A DNA stretch of 64,000 nt from Phymorhynchus buccinoides (GCA_017654935.2 CM065697.1:46741263-46805262); one strand, 5' to 3'; positions 35,233 through 48,900 are shown, numbered from the stretch's first letter. Notes: generated by a model from the letters alone, not told the origin. Translations and numbers: made by a program.

Positions 35233-37860
35233 GGTTCTTCTTCAAAATATCATTTTCACTCTTTCCACTATTGTCAAAAAATCAGCAGTACATGTGCATA
35301 TTTCATTTGCATTGCAAGTTTTGGATGCTATCTCTCTCTCTAATACTCACCCCCCCCTTTCCCCCACCCATCCCCATCACCCCCTTCATATTTGTGTTTG
35401 CATAATGGCCTATGGCTGATGTACATTAAACACTCAGACTCTAACACTCACACACACATACACCCATACAGAATTCAAAGTCTTGCATCAGGTAACAAGA
35501 TTTTGTTTTTATTGATCTCTTGTTTCCAGTTCCAAAGACCTGTACACAGAACTAAAATGATGCACGCACATGCACACCCAAACATACCAGTCATCACATT
35601 CCCTCCCTCATCCATCCCCATCCTCATCACTCCCTGCTTAATTCAGACACTATGACTCACAGTATGACCCACCAAAAACCCCAATCATGTTCATTTACTG
35701 AAAAAGTCAAAGAAGCAAAAGTTTATAAACATGCACACATTCCAAAAAAAGAAAACCGTCATTCGGCAAAAACAGTTCAACAAAATGTTCTTGGCAAATC
35801 CACATTTTTGACTGCAAGAGGTTATTAATTATTCAGTGATGAACCAAGGATCGAAAAGTGATAGGACAAACTGTCCTGAGACAAGATAAATAAATAGGAC
35901 AATATCCTGAATTTTGCACAAATCAATAAGACAGTGCCAGTGTTGCAAATTGAATCAGACATTTGTCCTGACAGGGGAGAATACATTTTCAATTTTAACA
36001 GGTCAATGACTTGTCAGTATCACTGATTATTGACGGAAAGGTATTTTGGGCGAAAAGGACAGCCTCCATAACAGTTTTCTGTCGATAAATCATTTCCTTA
36101 GGGCGATGAGATTCTCAGAAAACCAAAAAGGAGGAAAAAAGAAGCTGGGGGTCTGAGGCCCGGTGTAGGCGACATCAGCAAATGGATAACTTCCGCTTTC
36201 AGTTTTGCAAGCTGCAGAGTAATGATACATAGAGCAGTATTGGCAGTAACCGGAAATGTCCATTTGAGAATGAACCAATCAAGAACAAAATATCAATCAA
36301 ACTTCTTGCCGCATTTACGATTCCACACAAAACCTAACACCCCTACCCCCACCCCCCAATTTTCTCAACGGATTTACACTGATCTCAAAAATGACCCCTG
36401 GGGCCATCAAAGAGGAGGAAATCCTCCAATTGGAAGAAAAATCTCATCTCTGTAGGCCAGGGGCAAACAAAAATGCGGATCTAGCCAAGCTCCCACGCCA
36501 ATTAATGAATCAATTAAACACAGCCGAATTCTCTGTACACTGTGTGCCAGACCCAAAGGATGGAGGCGGAGAGTTAAGGGGTGGTCTGGGAATGAAGCAA
36601 TTCTCCAAACACAACTCCAAAACCTACATGGACAACCCCCCCAAAAAAAACCCACCCCACCCTAACATGGGTGCTCCTGGGAAATTAAAAAAATCCTGCA
36701 AGGCAGGGGTCCAGGGGTCGCCCAGGCCCCGGTGGAGTGCAGGGACAGCGCCCCTCCTGGGGGTTCCGGGGGGCAATGCCCCCTGGAAGCTGAAGGGAAA
36801 CAACAGTTTCCAATGTAACTGACAGGCTCTCGTTGCACTTTCACTTCTGGTTAAACTTCATGACCTCTATAGTATAACTAGCAAAATGCATCTTCTCAAA
36901 TTCTCATAATCCGGCGATGCCGGCTGCAGGCAATTAAAATAAAAATCCTGAACTTCATGACATCCTGAAAGCAGGAGCATCCATGCCCTAACACTCGCAT
37001 CACACCCTGTTATGGGTGAACCACCAATAAGATGGCGGTGGATGATGGCTCAAAAATAAAAAAATCACATTTTTGAATGGCACTGGGGCCTCGTCTCTTT
37101 CAATGATACAGTGACTTGGAAAGACATCTCTCCTCTACTCCACTCACACTTACATGGACACGAGTCTCAAGATCTTCAAACAGACAGATGGGGGTGGGGG
37201 GAGGAAATCACATTTCATGCACTGAAGCATTGTCATCATCATCATCTTTTTTTGCACATAATTTTTGCATTTAAGGTCTGGAAAAAAAAAAATCCACACA
37301 CACAAACATGCACACACACAAAATTATAACCCAAGACCATAGTCTTGGATTAAAAGAAACAAAACAAAAAAACCCACAAAAAACCCAAGGTTGAATCCGA
37401 GCGGGTGCAATTTCCCTCGCATGCTTCTCTGGGTTTGGTGCCTGAACGCACACACGGATGTGGCACACACAGACAAAACAACATTAGTTCCAAGAAGTTT
37501 CGCTCGGAAACTAAAAGAAACCCCAGTGTAAACAATGTTATATATACGCATTTCATGAGAGACAAAAAGGGGATGTGATTGATGGCGATCGATTCTGGAC
37601 TGTACTCGATACTTACTTCCCTTTAAAACTACACGGAAGGGGGAAATACAGAAGATCACAAGATACATGTACATGCATATCATCAGGCATAATAGTGTAT
37701 ATCATCAAGAAAATGGCAATCAGTAAGGAATGAGACCATCTCATTCCTTGTTTGTTGTTGTCCAATCATCCATTAAAACAGTTGCAAAATTAAGATCCGT
37801 CATCTGACAAGGGTTGTACGAAGAGGAGAAATGGGATATATATCCCACATGCATTCAACA
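35233..37860. other. Non-coding region, unique and decayed repeats
   Basis: 36390-36830 is open for 143 plus-strand codons and has a palindromic GGGGGGCAATGCCCCCTGG (36770); it reads like an old dispersed repeat, not a gene. The rest shows small CA tracts and no exon. Confidence 0.45.
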
Positions 37861-38170
37861 TCTTCTTCTTCTTCGTTCGCTCACTTTCCTGTCATATGAG
37901 TGTAGATGCGTCATGCTGCCGTTATGCGCCTAACTAAGAAATAGTTAGGCCCAGTATGTCCGACTTCGGCTGAAGAAATCTTCGTAAGAATTTATAGAAA
38001 AAAGGCAGGAAAATGGACCAGTAAGATGGAAAGATAGCAGATGACAGTCAGCAAAGGGAAAAGGCAGAGTCAAAGAGAATGACAGAATTAGAGGAAGTTA
38101 CAAGCACAGAACTTCCAGAAGGTGGGGGAACTATTTGCACAAGACCCCCCGGTATCCCCATGGGGGAAAC
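37861..38170 (+). mobile_element. Two-headed repeat F8, type A, copy 4
   Basis: CATGCTGCCGTTATGCGCC, the TAACTA-AGAAA-TAGTTA hairpin, and the tail CTTCCAGAAGGTGGGGGAAC ... CCCCCGGTATCCCC. Confidence 0.8.
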
Positions 38171-39421
38171 GTTCAACAATATCTACAACGGTTTCACCAA
38201 GTGTGACAACAGATAAAGAAACCTAAATACTTACATAATAAAAATGAAAAGTTAAAAAAATGATACAAGCATGTTTCGTAGGTAAAAACAAACAAACAAA
38301 GAATCTGCATCAATTATAAAGATACCCACCAGGAATTAAATGACTGATCAAAATATTTCAAACTCCAAAGCCAGGCTAAACAGAAAATGGATAACATATA
38401 TATACCAGATAGGTGTTTCACATACATGGATGGTATATAAGCATAGATTTAAAAAAATCAGATAATTTTGAATATTACTTATGAAGAAAAAAAAAGGAGG
38501 GTGTAGGCAACTGTACTCATCTCAAGAACATGTTAATTACATAAAATTATCAAAACATGTTAACGATGCGTTATTCTTTGAAAATATTTGCATGCACTTG
38601 TGAAATGCTAATAAAAAGAAAGTGCTTTGTCAATAAAAAAGAAAAGAAAAGATACATAGTAAAATATAATTCTAAAAAAATACATACTATAAGTATAACA
38701 CAGTGCAACCCAAATGAGGCAAACATTTTTTTGGGGAAGACTACCTAAACAATTGTGAATGTTTACAAAACTTCCCAACCGTTTTCATGTGAAGTACACA
38801 CAACACAGAGACCCGTTTCCAACCCATCAATATTTTTACAGCGTGCGTTCTGTACATTCCTGACATAATGAAACAACGTCTGTGTAGTGTAGTACTGTCA
38901 TGATACATTTCTGCACACAGAGCCAGAGAGAAAAAGCAGCCAACATGATCAATACAGTTTTTTAAAAGATTTCTTCAATAGTTTTTTTCTCCATAACATT
39001 TCCTCAAGAACAGGTTTTCAAAACACTTCCTCGGGACAGGTTTTCAAAACGATTTTCTCAATACAGCTCTTAAAAACATTTCCTAAATACAGTTTTTCAA
39101 AACATTTTCTCTTACCCACGTTACAACCACCAATGACCAACTTTCGACCAATCATAAATTTGCTCAATCCAGACTCAAAATTCAAGCAACGAGACAAACG
39201 CCTGCGTACTGTCAAAGTTAATTCACTGAAGCATGCACTGTACACATTGAACTAATTATAAAATGGAAGTTTGTACACATTGTCAATGCAATGAAGTCTA
39301 CATGATAGTAATACACATGACGAACTCATCCAAATCTGCATTGTACACAGTGTTTATGTATCTTCTATGACAATACAAAGACACTCTCTGGGAAGATTGT
39401 CAGCGTCAGAACAGTAGAAAG
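38171..39421. other. AT-rich non-coding region with a decayed tandem repeat
   Basis: 38950-39110 holds about five degenerate units of about 33 bp (CAGTTTTTCAAAACATTTTC type). No exon is recognised. Confidence 0.5.
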
Positions 39422-39639
39422 CAGGGCTCCCAATCGTCCCGCAAAGCAAGGGGTCCCAGGGACTCCCCTTCACTTACAGTATAGAGGGTCCTAGAGGAGG
39501 GATAGAGGGTCCCAGTGGCATTGCGAAAGCTAAAAATATTTTTTCAAGTGCATCCCTGGGACCCCCTGCATTCTTTTAGAGGGTCCTTTAGAATTTTAGT
39601 GCTTCATAGACCCCCAAATGGGGGTCCCTGGGAGCCCTG
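39422..39639 (+). mobile_element. MITE family F3, copy 2, with 6-bp TSD
   Basis: CAGGGCTCCCA ... TGGGAGCCCTG perfect inverted ends; AGAAAG at 39416-39421 and 39640-39645. Confidence 0.85.
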
Positions 39640-40247
39640 AGAAAGGGTTGATTGTGGACATGCACAATCACAGCAATGAAAAAAATAAAAAGTTACTTAG
39701 CTAGCCTGTCATAGTCCCGTCAACAGCTATGGTTATCTCAGGACTGTCACCGCGTAAAGTTCGACCACGCATAACAAAACACACATCAATGATTCTCAAC
39801 AACGTCCAAAAACCTGAAAACAACACACACACAAAACAGTACAATTCACGACATGACACCTTCATCATTGTACCCTATAGCTCATAATTTCACACAGTGC
39901 TGGAAACGTAGAGCCACCCTACTCTACTGATCGGATCCCGGTTATAAAAAGACAGTAAAAAAGGATAACAAACACATCCTAGTAAAAAAATAAAAAAGGC
40001 AATATAAAGCAAATATGCACTGCAGAATGGGCAACATGTGCGTAAGGTCTCATGCGTGAAAGCCAGTGAACAAAAAAACTGGCATGTCATAAATTGTAAA
40101 AAGGGTTTTATAGAGCTCATCAGAGAAGAAACCTCTCAGTCAAGCTTTTTACCCTCCTCTTCCTTAAACTCTAAAGGGGGCTGGGCCACACCCAGGTCAT
40201 GACTCTAGACGCCCCTCCGCAACACCAACAACTCAAAATGGCACATA
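39640..40247. other. Non-coding spacer
   Basis: No recognised repeat or exon. Confidence 0.4.
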
Positions 40248-40647
40248 CCGTAAAATGCGGACTATAAACCGCTACGTTTTTCCTCCACTTTGGCCCATGC
40301 GGCTTATAGACTGATGCGGCTTATCTGTGGATTTTTTTTCTCCATTCTACATTTATTAGTATGATTAAATCTGCTTCTGGCCACATTCTTCAGCCTATTT
40401 TGAGCTTCTTTAGTCAAAACTGGTTTTGGTAATCAATAGATTCTAATCTCATGCTTAAAATATTAGAGAACATTAAATACTTGCGTTCTGACAGGAGAAT
40501 TTCTATATTTGTGTTGGTTTGTGTACATACAATTTTCTCTGCGGCTTATAAACTGGTGCGGCTTATATGTGAATAAATACCTAATATTTTGTCAATTTAG
40601 GGGATGCGGCTTATATACAGGGGCATCTTATAGTCCAGTTTTTACGG
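40248..40647. mobile_element. TA-target MITE family F7, copy 1
   Basis: CCGTAAAATGCGGACTATAA ... TTATAGTCCAGTTTTTACGG inverted ends between TA dinucleotides (40246 and 40648). Internal GCGGCTTATA motifs repeat five times. Non-coding. Confidence 0.8.
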
Positions 40648-40879
40648 TACTCTACATTTCAACAAACCAATACTCGCGTAATTCCCCCGTCAACCTCGGC
40701 AGCATTACACACAACAAAACAAGAGGCAAAGCCTTCAAGGCTCACTTGAACAGGAACATGTGAGACAACAACAAACACAAATTGAGGGGGGTGTCTAAAG
40801 TACAAGACTAGTCGCCAATAACATTTTAAAGTACAAATGAAACTATCGTTAATGGATACAACTAAAAAAAATTTGTTTT

Positions 40880-40958
40880 TTAAAGTGCCCGTGCCGAGAA
40901 TCTGACCCGGAACCATTGGCATGACAGACACACTCTACCAATGAGCTATCGAGGCTTT
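40880..40958 (-). pseudogene. tRNA-like sequence
   Basis: Minus strand has a D-arm AGCTCATTGGTAGAGT and T-arm CCGGGTCAGATTCTCGG, but the acceptor stem pairs at only about 4 of 7 positions and the anticodon stem is poor. Likely a decayed tRNA or SINE head. Confidence 0.35.
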
Positions 40959-40959
40959 C

Positions 40960-42397
40960 AGTGTTGATGAGTTTCTTAACTCATGTTGCCTGTTGAATAC
41001 TCTCTAACCCACTAATCTAAAACGTTATCTGTTTACAGTGTTGTTTTAAGTATTGAATTATTCAAATCATTATTGTTTGAAAGCGTGCATAGACATCTAT
41101 CTGTGTGCAAAGTTTGAACAATGTATGCCTTCTATTTCCCGAGAAAATGCCAACGTTAAAGTTTGGAGATTAGACCACGGACGCAACACACACAGACACA
41201 CAACCAAACAACTATCATGCTATAGACTCTGTTAACAATACTCTGTTAACACAAGTGAGCCAAAAAAAAAGGGGTGTGAGGGTATTGAATTGCCAAAATT
41301 AACCGTTTAAAAAAAGGAAATAAACAACCGATAAGAAAACAACACCATAACTGCTATCTAACAACTATACCAAGAAAAGAGTGTGTAAGAACCAAAAGAA
41401 GAATCAGAATGTACAATGTCATTCTCGTGTGCAAAGTAATAAAACTATTAACCATACAAAATTAGACCAGAATTGTACACACTTGGACAATTTAAAAAGA
41501 AATAAAAAAAAAGGTTTTGTTTCGCTTGTCACAATAATACAAAACACTCTGAAAACGTTCAAAATATTACCAAACTAAAAGCATGCAAAACATTTACTGA
41601 ACAGAAATGTTCAATGAAATAAAAAGAAAATGAAAAGTAGACAGAACAAGTTTTTATTAAAAAAAATAAAAATCAAATACCGCAAGAGAATAAAATTTTA
41701 TACAATGCACAAAAGGAAACAAGAAGTACATTTTCCAAAAAATATGAAAACTAATACAATTATAGAAAAAGACATAATATTATCATCACTACTACGTTGC
41801 TAGATACATTCCTTATAGATACATGTGCTCTGTATATTGTCGTTGAATAAACACGAACAGCACAAAAACACAGCCTTTTACTTTTATTGCAAAAATACAG
41901 AGAGTAGGTATAAAAAGATTTTGCTAAAACAAGAATCATGCCAATGTTGTCAATGTCTTTAAATATGATTATGATAAATGTGATTTTTTTCAATTTTTAT
42001 GTGCTATTTTAATAAGTTATATGGATTTACGCATCAGAACAAAAAACATTCATTATTTTGTGTTTAATATTAATTAAATTTAATGAATGTAGTTGCGTAA
42101 GCAGGAGTTAGGGGAGAGAATAATAAAGGAAGCTTCAGTCTGGTGAAATTAGGAAGATGAAAAGTTTTTTCCCAAATCTATGAAGATAAAAAGCGCTCAT
42201 AATTATGCAAAAATACAAACTTGCAAAGCGAAATATTTTCTACACATAAAATTGGTCATCCTTTCTCACACCTGTCACATACAAATTACTTTCTGAAATA
42301 CTTGTCACAATACAAAGAACTCCCCTAAATACTTGTCACATACAAACTACCTACACATTCTCAAGTTCTTATCGTATACAAATCGAACAAGCAAAAG
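40960..42397. other. AT-rich non-coding region
   Basis: Long A/T-rich stretch, with repeated AATACTTGTCACA(A)TACAAA motifs at 42296-42350. No exon. Confidence 0.45.
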
Positions 42398-42933
42398 AAA
42401 ATTCTCACACATTCTCATCTCTCTCTCACTTCCATAGCAATCGGCTTCAATTTTCTCCATGCATTTTTCAGTGCAAAAATCAGACAAACAAAATTATTAA
42501 CTTTTTAATCACATGCCATAGAATAGCAAACATTAGTATATGTTTGTTTGTTGTCGTACCCTGGCTAAAAGACTCCAGGGATCATCCCAACAGCCGAAGC
42601 ACTTGAACACCATGGCACAAATGCAGCAGCTGGGGATGAGAACATTACGTGTGTGACCGGTTTTGATTACCTACAAGTGTCCGTTTATTATTACCCCGCC
42701 ACATGGGCAGCCACACTCCGACTTCGGAGGAAAACCTTAGTATATAAAAAATATGGTTTCATATTATAGGCATAAGGGAAAGTCAAACCACACACACACA
42801 CACAAAGCAGATGCCAACAAACTTAGTCTCCTCCATGCTATGATAGGGCAAAGGTCAAATAATGGCAGAGGACAAAAACGGAAGTCCTTCCCCATTTACT
42901 TTCCAGTCACACAATTTCACGTCACATTCTCAC

Positions 42934-42964
<31 letters not shown>

Positions 42965-43085
42965 TTCCATAGCAATCGGCTTCATTTTTCTCCCTGTATT
43001 TTCAGTGCAAAAACCAGACAAACAAAATGATTAACTTTTTCACCACATGCCATAGAATAGTAAACATTAGTATATGTTTGTTTCT
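42398..43085. repeat. 150-bp direct duplication flanking an inserted repeat
   Basis: CTTCCATAGCAATCGGCTTC ... AACATTAGTATATGTTTGTT occurs at 42429-42548 and 42963-43083. Between them lie the dispersed repeat 42550-42735 (pair of 27725) and a CT tract. Confidence 0.8.
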
Positions 43086-44380
43086 AAATTTACATCCATA
43101 ATTTCCCTGTACAAAGTCTTCAGGTGATTTGGTGATGGGTGATTTTACAACATCCAGTCATTAGTATGGCAACAAGGGAGGGGGGCCCCGGGGGGAGGGG
43201 CAGTCAGACAAAAGTTGAGACAAAGGGGGAAGGAAAGGAAAGTAGGAGGAAAAAGGTGGGACAGTTTGTCTAAAGCTTGCTATCTACCACCCCCTCAAAT
43301 CCCAACTTGTTTTTAATTGTTTGTGGTTCTGTGTGTGTAGTCTTTTTTTCTTTCTTTCTTGCCTTTAAAGAAATTCTTGAGAATTATGTTCTCATGCCTA
43401 TGTTCACGATCTTTGACTTCGTTATCTTTCGGTTTCATCAATGTTCGTTTTCAAGTCGTCACTGGCAACTGAACTCATTGGTAATAACATCGCTGTAGTG
43501 ATTGTACTAAGTGAATGAACATTGTCGCGTGTGTGTGAAAATTACTCCTTTATAATAACTTGCATGCTTATTTGAACATATATATATATATATATATACA
43601 CTGCAGTTTTATATACGCCCCGTAGTAACGCCTAGTACAGGTAATGCCAAATTGGAAGGCAATCGGCCCAGAAACGCCGGAGATACGGGCGCCGAGAGGC
43701 CGGCGGATGCGCGTTTCGCGCATTTGCGAAGCCACGCAAATGATACGGCCGCCTCGGTTGCCGTTGCCATCACCCGGTTAGGGCTCACAGCAAATTTGAA
43801 GCGATTCGGTCGAAAAACGGAGGAGTTATAAGGCCCGTTTTGTGTTTCAGACACACACACATGGACACTTGGCTTATTACTATATGATTCAAAACCATGG
43901 GGAAAAAACAAGTGGGACGACTGTGGTGTCAATTTAATTGGCAAATAGTTCGGGCTACTGCCCTTTGATACACTGTAGTTGTTGTTTTTTGTTTGTTTTG
44001 TTCAAATCAGTGTGTCCCTTAACTATATACCTGCAATATACTTAGAGATACCAATCGTTGGCTTACAATGTTCCCAATCTTTTCTCTGCTTGTTGCTTTA
44101 AGTCATGAAGTTTTCACATACAAAATTCATATTTCCAAAAAAATAAAAACAGTCTTGATATTGGTGTGGTTTATTTCTTGGCCCAATGTTTGTTTATTAT
44201 TTTTAGTTTATTAGGCCTTTTTAGTCTTAGCAAAAAACCCGCACAAAAGTCAGTCCCTGGGACTGACGGATCAATTTTTTGTTCAGTGTTCTGGTTTTGC
44301 AAGTCACGGTACTTTTCTGGTATTTACCAATTACTCTGATCACATGCCACGATTGTAAAAGATATATATACATACCGAAA
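43086..44380. other. Non-coding spacer with a GC-rich block
   Basis: 43610-43850 is markedly more GC-rich than its surroundings and open for 111 minus-strand codons (CVSETQNGPYNSSVFRPNRF region). It may be a decayed mobile-element piece; I do not recognise it. Confidence 0.4.
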
Positions 44381-44387
44381 CATCCTC

Positions 44388-44390
<3 letters not shown>

Positions 44391-44437
<47 letters not shown>
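44391..44437. repeat. (TTA)n microsatellite
   Basis: About 15 ATT units. Confidence 0.97.
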
Positions 44438-45065
44438 GATCCCCACAATAAAGAATGGAGAATAATGCAGCTCAAAGATGTCACAAATCCACAGCAGGAT
44501 GTAAGGATCTATCAATGTGAAAGTTTGTTAGTAAAATCCCATGGCAATAAAATCTGAATGATTTGACTGACACTTGACAAAACAGCACACACACACACAC
44601 CAACTTTCATCAGAAACACACAAGAACGTACTGATTACATGCATCCAAGCAATTTATTTCATTAAACCTATCAAAAACAATGAAAAAACCCCAAACATCT
44701 TTAATTCATTCAATGCATAATTTTAAAAACTGAGTGAAAGGAAAATAACATACATGGACTATTTGACTGAGAATTCAGGCTCTCTGTTCATAGATGGATC
44801 ACACAATTACACCTGAGGTTTCTTATTGTAGTCTTGAGGGTATGTCCCAAATTTGCAATTAAATCTGGATCTACTCAACCTAGTCCAACAGCAACTGAAC
44901 AAGACATAACACATCTAGAACACTGTCAAGCTCAGAAATCAGCAGAAGCGGTCAAGAAAACAACATGAACGCGAGAACAAAACTCCAAATTCCTAACAAT
45001 CCCTTTTAAAAGCATAGCAGTCACTCATAGATTTGTATCAATAGATGGGTTTGCGGCAACGTTAA

Positions 45066-45222
45066 AGGGGCACCCTGACGGATGAGTTTTTGCAAGAAAC
45101 ACATCAAGATCACCAGGAAAACACCCTTTACAGAGATCGCAACACTCACTTTGCTCTGGTTTCCTAGAAATCAGACCGTCAAATCGGCGATTCCTCCTTG
45201 GCGGAGGTGCTGGGAGTCATAT
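45066..45222 (+). mobile_element. TTAA-target MITE family F4, copy 3, one arm only
   Basis: TTAA 45062-45065, then AGGGGCACCCTGACGGATGA through GGCGATTCCTCCTTGGCGGA; no right arm. Confidence 0.75.
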
Positions 45223-46008
45223 TCTTTCAATGAAAGAGAAGGCATATGCCTTGCACATAAAACTTTAACCACTTGAAATCTAAATTAAACAGATAAAAAC
45301 GAGGCCGCACTGTGAGCAACAGGGATCCCCCCTAAGCTCATCAGTCCAAGATCTATTTTTCATTTGTAAAATTACAGTACAATGCAAAATCAATCAAAAC
45401 CCATGTGTGCATAAAAAATGGTATGTTCTGGACATAAGCTGACAAACACTGCATTATCCTTGATCTTTAACGCGCTTCTGGTTAATTCCTGTGATTTGTT
45501 ACTCATTCTTTCTTTCTTTTCTTTTTTTTTAATAAAGCAAGATTGCAAAAATCCCCTGAAGGATGTCAGGAAACACCTTAAAACAGAGACAGAGGCAGAC
45601 AGACAGATCTATAGAAAGAGACTAACAGAGAGAAAGGCAAAACACAACACAAAGGAAAGATATAACAGCAGCAGACACGAAGAGGACCTTTAGTAATAAA
45701 TCAACACAGCAACATTCCAAGCCTCAAAGACGATTCAACAACTGCGGTGTATCTATCTAAATATCAATGATCACAGGAATGAAAACTTCATAAAAGTCCT
45801 AACTCAAAGAACATACAACAGAGAAAATTAAAGACTTGGTAACTCAATGCCGTATTATTAATAGAGTCTGCAAAGAACTGCTAATATTAGAAACTCGTGC
45901 TTTTTTTTCTCCAATTATCAAGGGTACAACATTATCGGATACAAATTTAAGCTCTCAAGTCACAATTTATATTCGGTACTTTCTCTCAACTGGATCTAAT
46001 ACCCATTT
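45223..46008. other. Non-coding spacer
   Basis: No recognised repeat or exon. Confidence 0.4.
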
Positions 46009-46229
46009 AATGGGAGACTTAGTGGGATTTTTTTGACGCCAGGTGGCATGACACTCGAGAGGGGCTTATCACGCCATATTCTTAGTTGGGCGTAGTGAGA
46101 GAGAGAGAGAGGGTTGGACTCCTCTCTATCTCTCGCTCTCTCTTTATCCCCAACAAAGAATATAGATGGGATTAGCCCCTCGAGTGTCACGCCATCTGGC
46201 GTCAAAAAAATCCCACCAAGTCTCCCATT
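46009..46229. mobile_element. Foldback MITE family F2, copy 3
   Basis: AATGGGAGACTTAGTGGGAT ... ATCCCACCAAGTCTCCCATT. Arms of about 55 bp include TTTTTTTGACGCCAG and ACACTCGAG. The loop has GA and CT tracts with TTAGTTGGGCGTAGTG. Confidence 0.85.
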
Positions 46230-46789
46230 GCCACAGGGCTTTCCCAACATAACTAGCACATCAGTCAGCTAACATTTACATGTATCTACGGAGCACCCTG
46301 TGTATGTTCATCACAGGCAACGGTTGAAGCGCATTAACCTTTCTCCATCATTCACAACAGGCTGAAAGAAATGGCTTGGTCAGACCTGAATCGACAGAAG
46401 GCTTTAGAACAGAAAAAGGTGGAGGTAATAGGGCATTTGCCACGAGTGTTCGTTCTCTATACTAGACTACTCACTTGCCTGAGCTCGTAATGCCCGAGTT
46501 ACGTTGACCTTTCTAATTCAACTCTCTAAATTCGACTGTTAAATTCAAGGTCGCCGGCACGCGGCAAATGCCCTATTGAAGCTTACGTTCCTATGTCAGC
46601 TACTATGCTCTTTTTGGTATTATATCGGTACTATTCATGCGTAGTGTACAGATCTTTTTTAAAATTTATTATTAAAATCTATCTAACGATGGCTTCAACT
46701 AGAACATCACCAGTGTTTCCCATAAGGATAAAATGTGAGGGTCCCAGGGACCCCCTGTGCAACATTTTAAGGGTCCTTATGAAATGTTT

Positions 46790-47034
46790 AACCCTTTCGC
46801 CACCAATGTCGCATTTTTGCACCACAATGGTTTAACACCCATGTCACTAAAAGGCATCAAATCAGGGCCTGTTATCTGAAGACCTTATTTTTGTAATTTT
46901 GGGAGGTAAGGATAGGCCTAATGTTATACACGTCACAGAGGAATTTGCAATAATGCAGATTTTCTCTCTCTCTGTGACTCAGGTAAGTTTAATGATATTT
47001 TTGGGCTGAAAAATGACTGGTGGCGAAAGGTTTA
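46790..47034. mobile_element. TTAA-target MITE family F6
   Basis: TTAACCCTTTCGCCACCA ... TGGTGGCGAAAGGTTTAA inverted ends. It sits inside a decayed F3-like block (GGGTCCCAGGGACCCCC before, GGGTCCCC after). piggyBac-like target. Confidence 0.75.
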
Positions 47035-47522
47035 AGGGTCCCCAATTAACACTTAAAAACCCACTTCAACGAAGGTGAATATGCGAAACGCACAAGCTAC
47101 ATACCTGCCTTCTCATGTAAAATCTTTGTGCATGCTCACACACACAACAGGGAGTAGAGAGATTAAACTTGGTCTGTGAATGTGCGTCCTTGGGATGCAC
47201 AGTGATGAAATTGACCCGATATTAGTGCTTCAGGGACGCACAAATGTGTGATAGTTAGGCCGTGTACACACATAAGCGGATATTCCATGCGGAAACCCTT
47301 GCGCAATCCACAAATAAGTGAAACAAAGAAGGGAAGAGATTTGCGCACGTGTCCGAATTTCCCCTATATGCGTAAACTTCTATCCTTCTTTCTTCCACTT
47401 ATTTAGGGTTTTCCGTACAGAACTTCCGTACGGAACTAATGTGAACCCGGCCTCAGTCTATTATAGTCCCGTCAAAATGTGCGTTATGGGAAACACTGAT
47501 CACTTGCATCACAAGACACAAA

Positions 47523-47645
47523 GGCTGACCACACCTGTGGTAGTGTGGGTAAGTCCACTTGCTCGTAATGCTAACAACTGCAGGTCAAGGGTTTGAATCC
47601 TATTCGCCTTTGAATTGTGTCCCTTGGCAAAGATACTTTACACTA
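47523..47645 (+). mobile_element. tRNA-derived SINE, decayed
   Basis: GTGGTAGTGTGGGTAAGTCC head, box B GGGTTTGAATCC, then CCCTTGGCAAAGATACTTTA, a common SINE body motif. Remainder not clear. Confidence 0.5.
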
Positions 47646-48200
47646 CACACAAGAATAATATCAAAACATACGTTGAGACGCTCACAATCATGTTAATACG
47701 TTCTGCTAATTTAATTACATAGTTGGCATTTACCTTCATTAATTAACCAAAACCTGACACTCAAACACACGAACTCAAGATCAAATACCATTTTTATTTC
47801 ATAAACAAATGTGGGCTTAAAAAAATAGTTAAATAGATAATTTTGTTAACAAACGAGCTCAAGCTGAAATTAAATAACATGCTAGTAGTAGTACACACTA
47901 AGACAAAAAAATTATATCTTAGAAGACCAATCAAAGGAAAAATCCAAACCGATATCAAATTATTATTTTTCTAATGTCACTCGAAAAAGCCTGCTACTTT
48001 ATCCCAAACTGGCTTATGATACCAAACTTTAGGCCATTACACGACAGAGCAAACTAATCAAACATCAAATAAAAAAATAATACAATATAACAAAAAAAGT
48101 TTTTTTTAAAGTGACAGCCTATAGCATGGCAACTACACATGCACTAAGACATGCATGAACACTAATGCTTCCCAAATAAAAAAGGACATTTTCCACCAGG
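47646..48200. other. AT-rich non-coding spacer
   Basis: No recognised repeat or exon. Confidence 0.4.
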
Positions 48201-48214
48201 ATGTTCTGCGCGTG

Positions 48215-48246
48215 CATGTGTGTGTGTCTGTGTATCTGTGTGTGTC

Positions 48247-48288
<42 letters not shown>

Positions 48289-48408
48289 TGTGCGTGTCTC
48301 TGTGTGTCTGTCTGTGTCTGTGTGTGTATGTCTGTGTGTGTGTGTGTGTGTGTGCGTGTGTGTGTGTGTGTGTGTCTCTGTGTGTGTCTGTGTGTGTCTG
48401 TGTGTGTC

Positions 48409-48444
<36 letters not shown>

Positions 48445-48515
48445 TGTGTGTGTGTGTCTGTGTGTGTGTGTGTTTGTCTATGTGCGTGTGTGTCTGTGTG
48501 CGTGTGCGCACGCGC
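48215..48515. repeat. (GT)n/(CTGT)n microsatellite
   Basis: About 300 bp of GT repeats with many TCTG interruptions. Confidence 0.95.
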
Positions 48516-48579
48516 ACAAAGTACACGCTACGACTTACTCTCCAGAACTAAACATCTCTGTCCGCCAACATGTCTGTTG

Positions 48580-48840
48580 AGTGTGGGAGGGGGGAGGGGG
48601 GTGAGGGGAGGGGGGCAGATCACTAACTTCACAGCCTGTCTTCTCTTCTCACGCACACTGTTCACGAACCACTACGTCGGCCAGTTTTTACTATCAACCG
48701 CAAGCGTTAGCTCCACCAAATACGGATCACGCTGTTTCAGAATAACATCGCAGTCGCATTTTTGGCGGAGATTTCTTTTTTTAGTGGAGATTCATTCAAT
48801 TCTGGCGGAGACGGCGGAGCTGTTTTCATGCCTGTAAAGT
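48580..48840 (+). repeat. Dispersed repeat, pairs with 52190-52470
   Basis: Both begin with a G/A-rich GGAGG tract and share GAATAACATCG, TCGCATTTTTGGCGGAGAT and TGTTTTCATGCCTG. Confidence 0.7.
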
Positions 48841-48900
48841 AAACTAATGTGAAAAATCAGAAAGTAGATGGTGGTTGTTTTTTTTACTAACTACTATCCA

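Noticed and set aside
36391..36822. 143-codon plus-strand ORF
   Set aside because: Low-complexity and palindromic GGGGGCAATGCCCCC content; reads as an old repeat, with no splice or start support.
40880..40958. Functional tRNA gene
   Set aside because: Acceptor and anticodon stems do not pair well.
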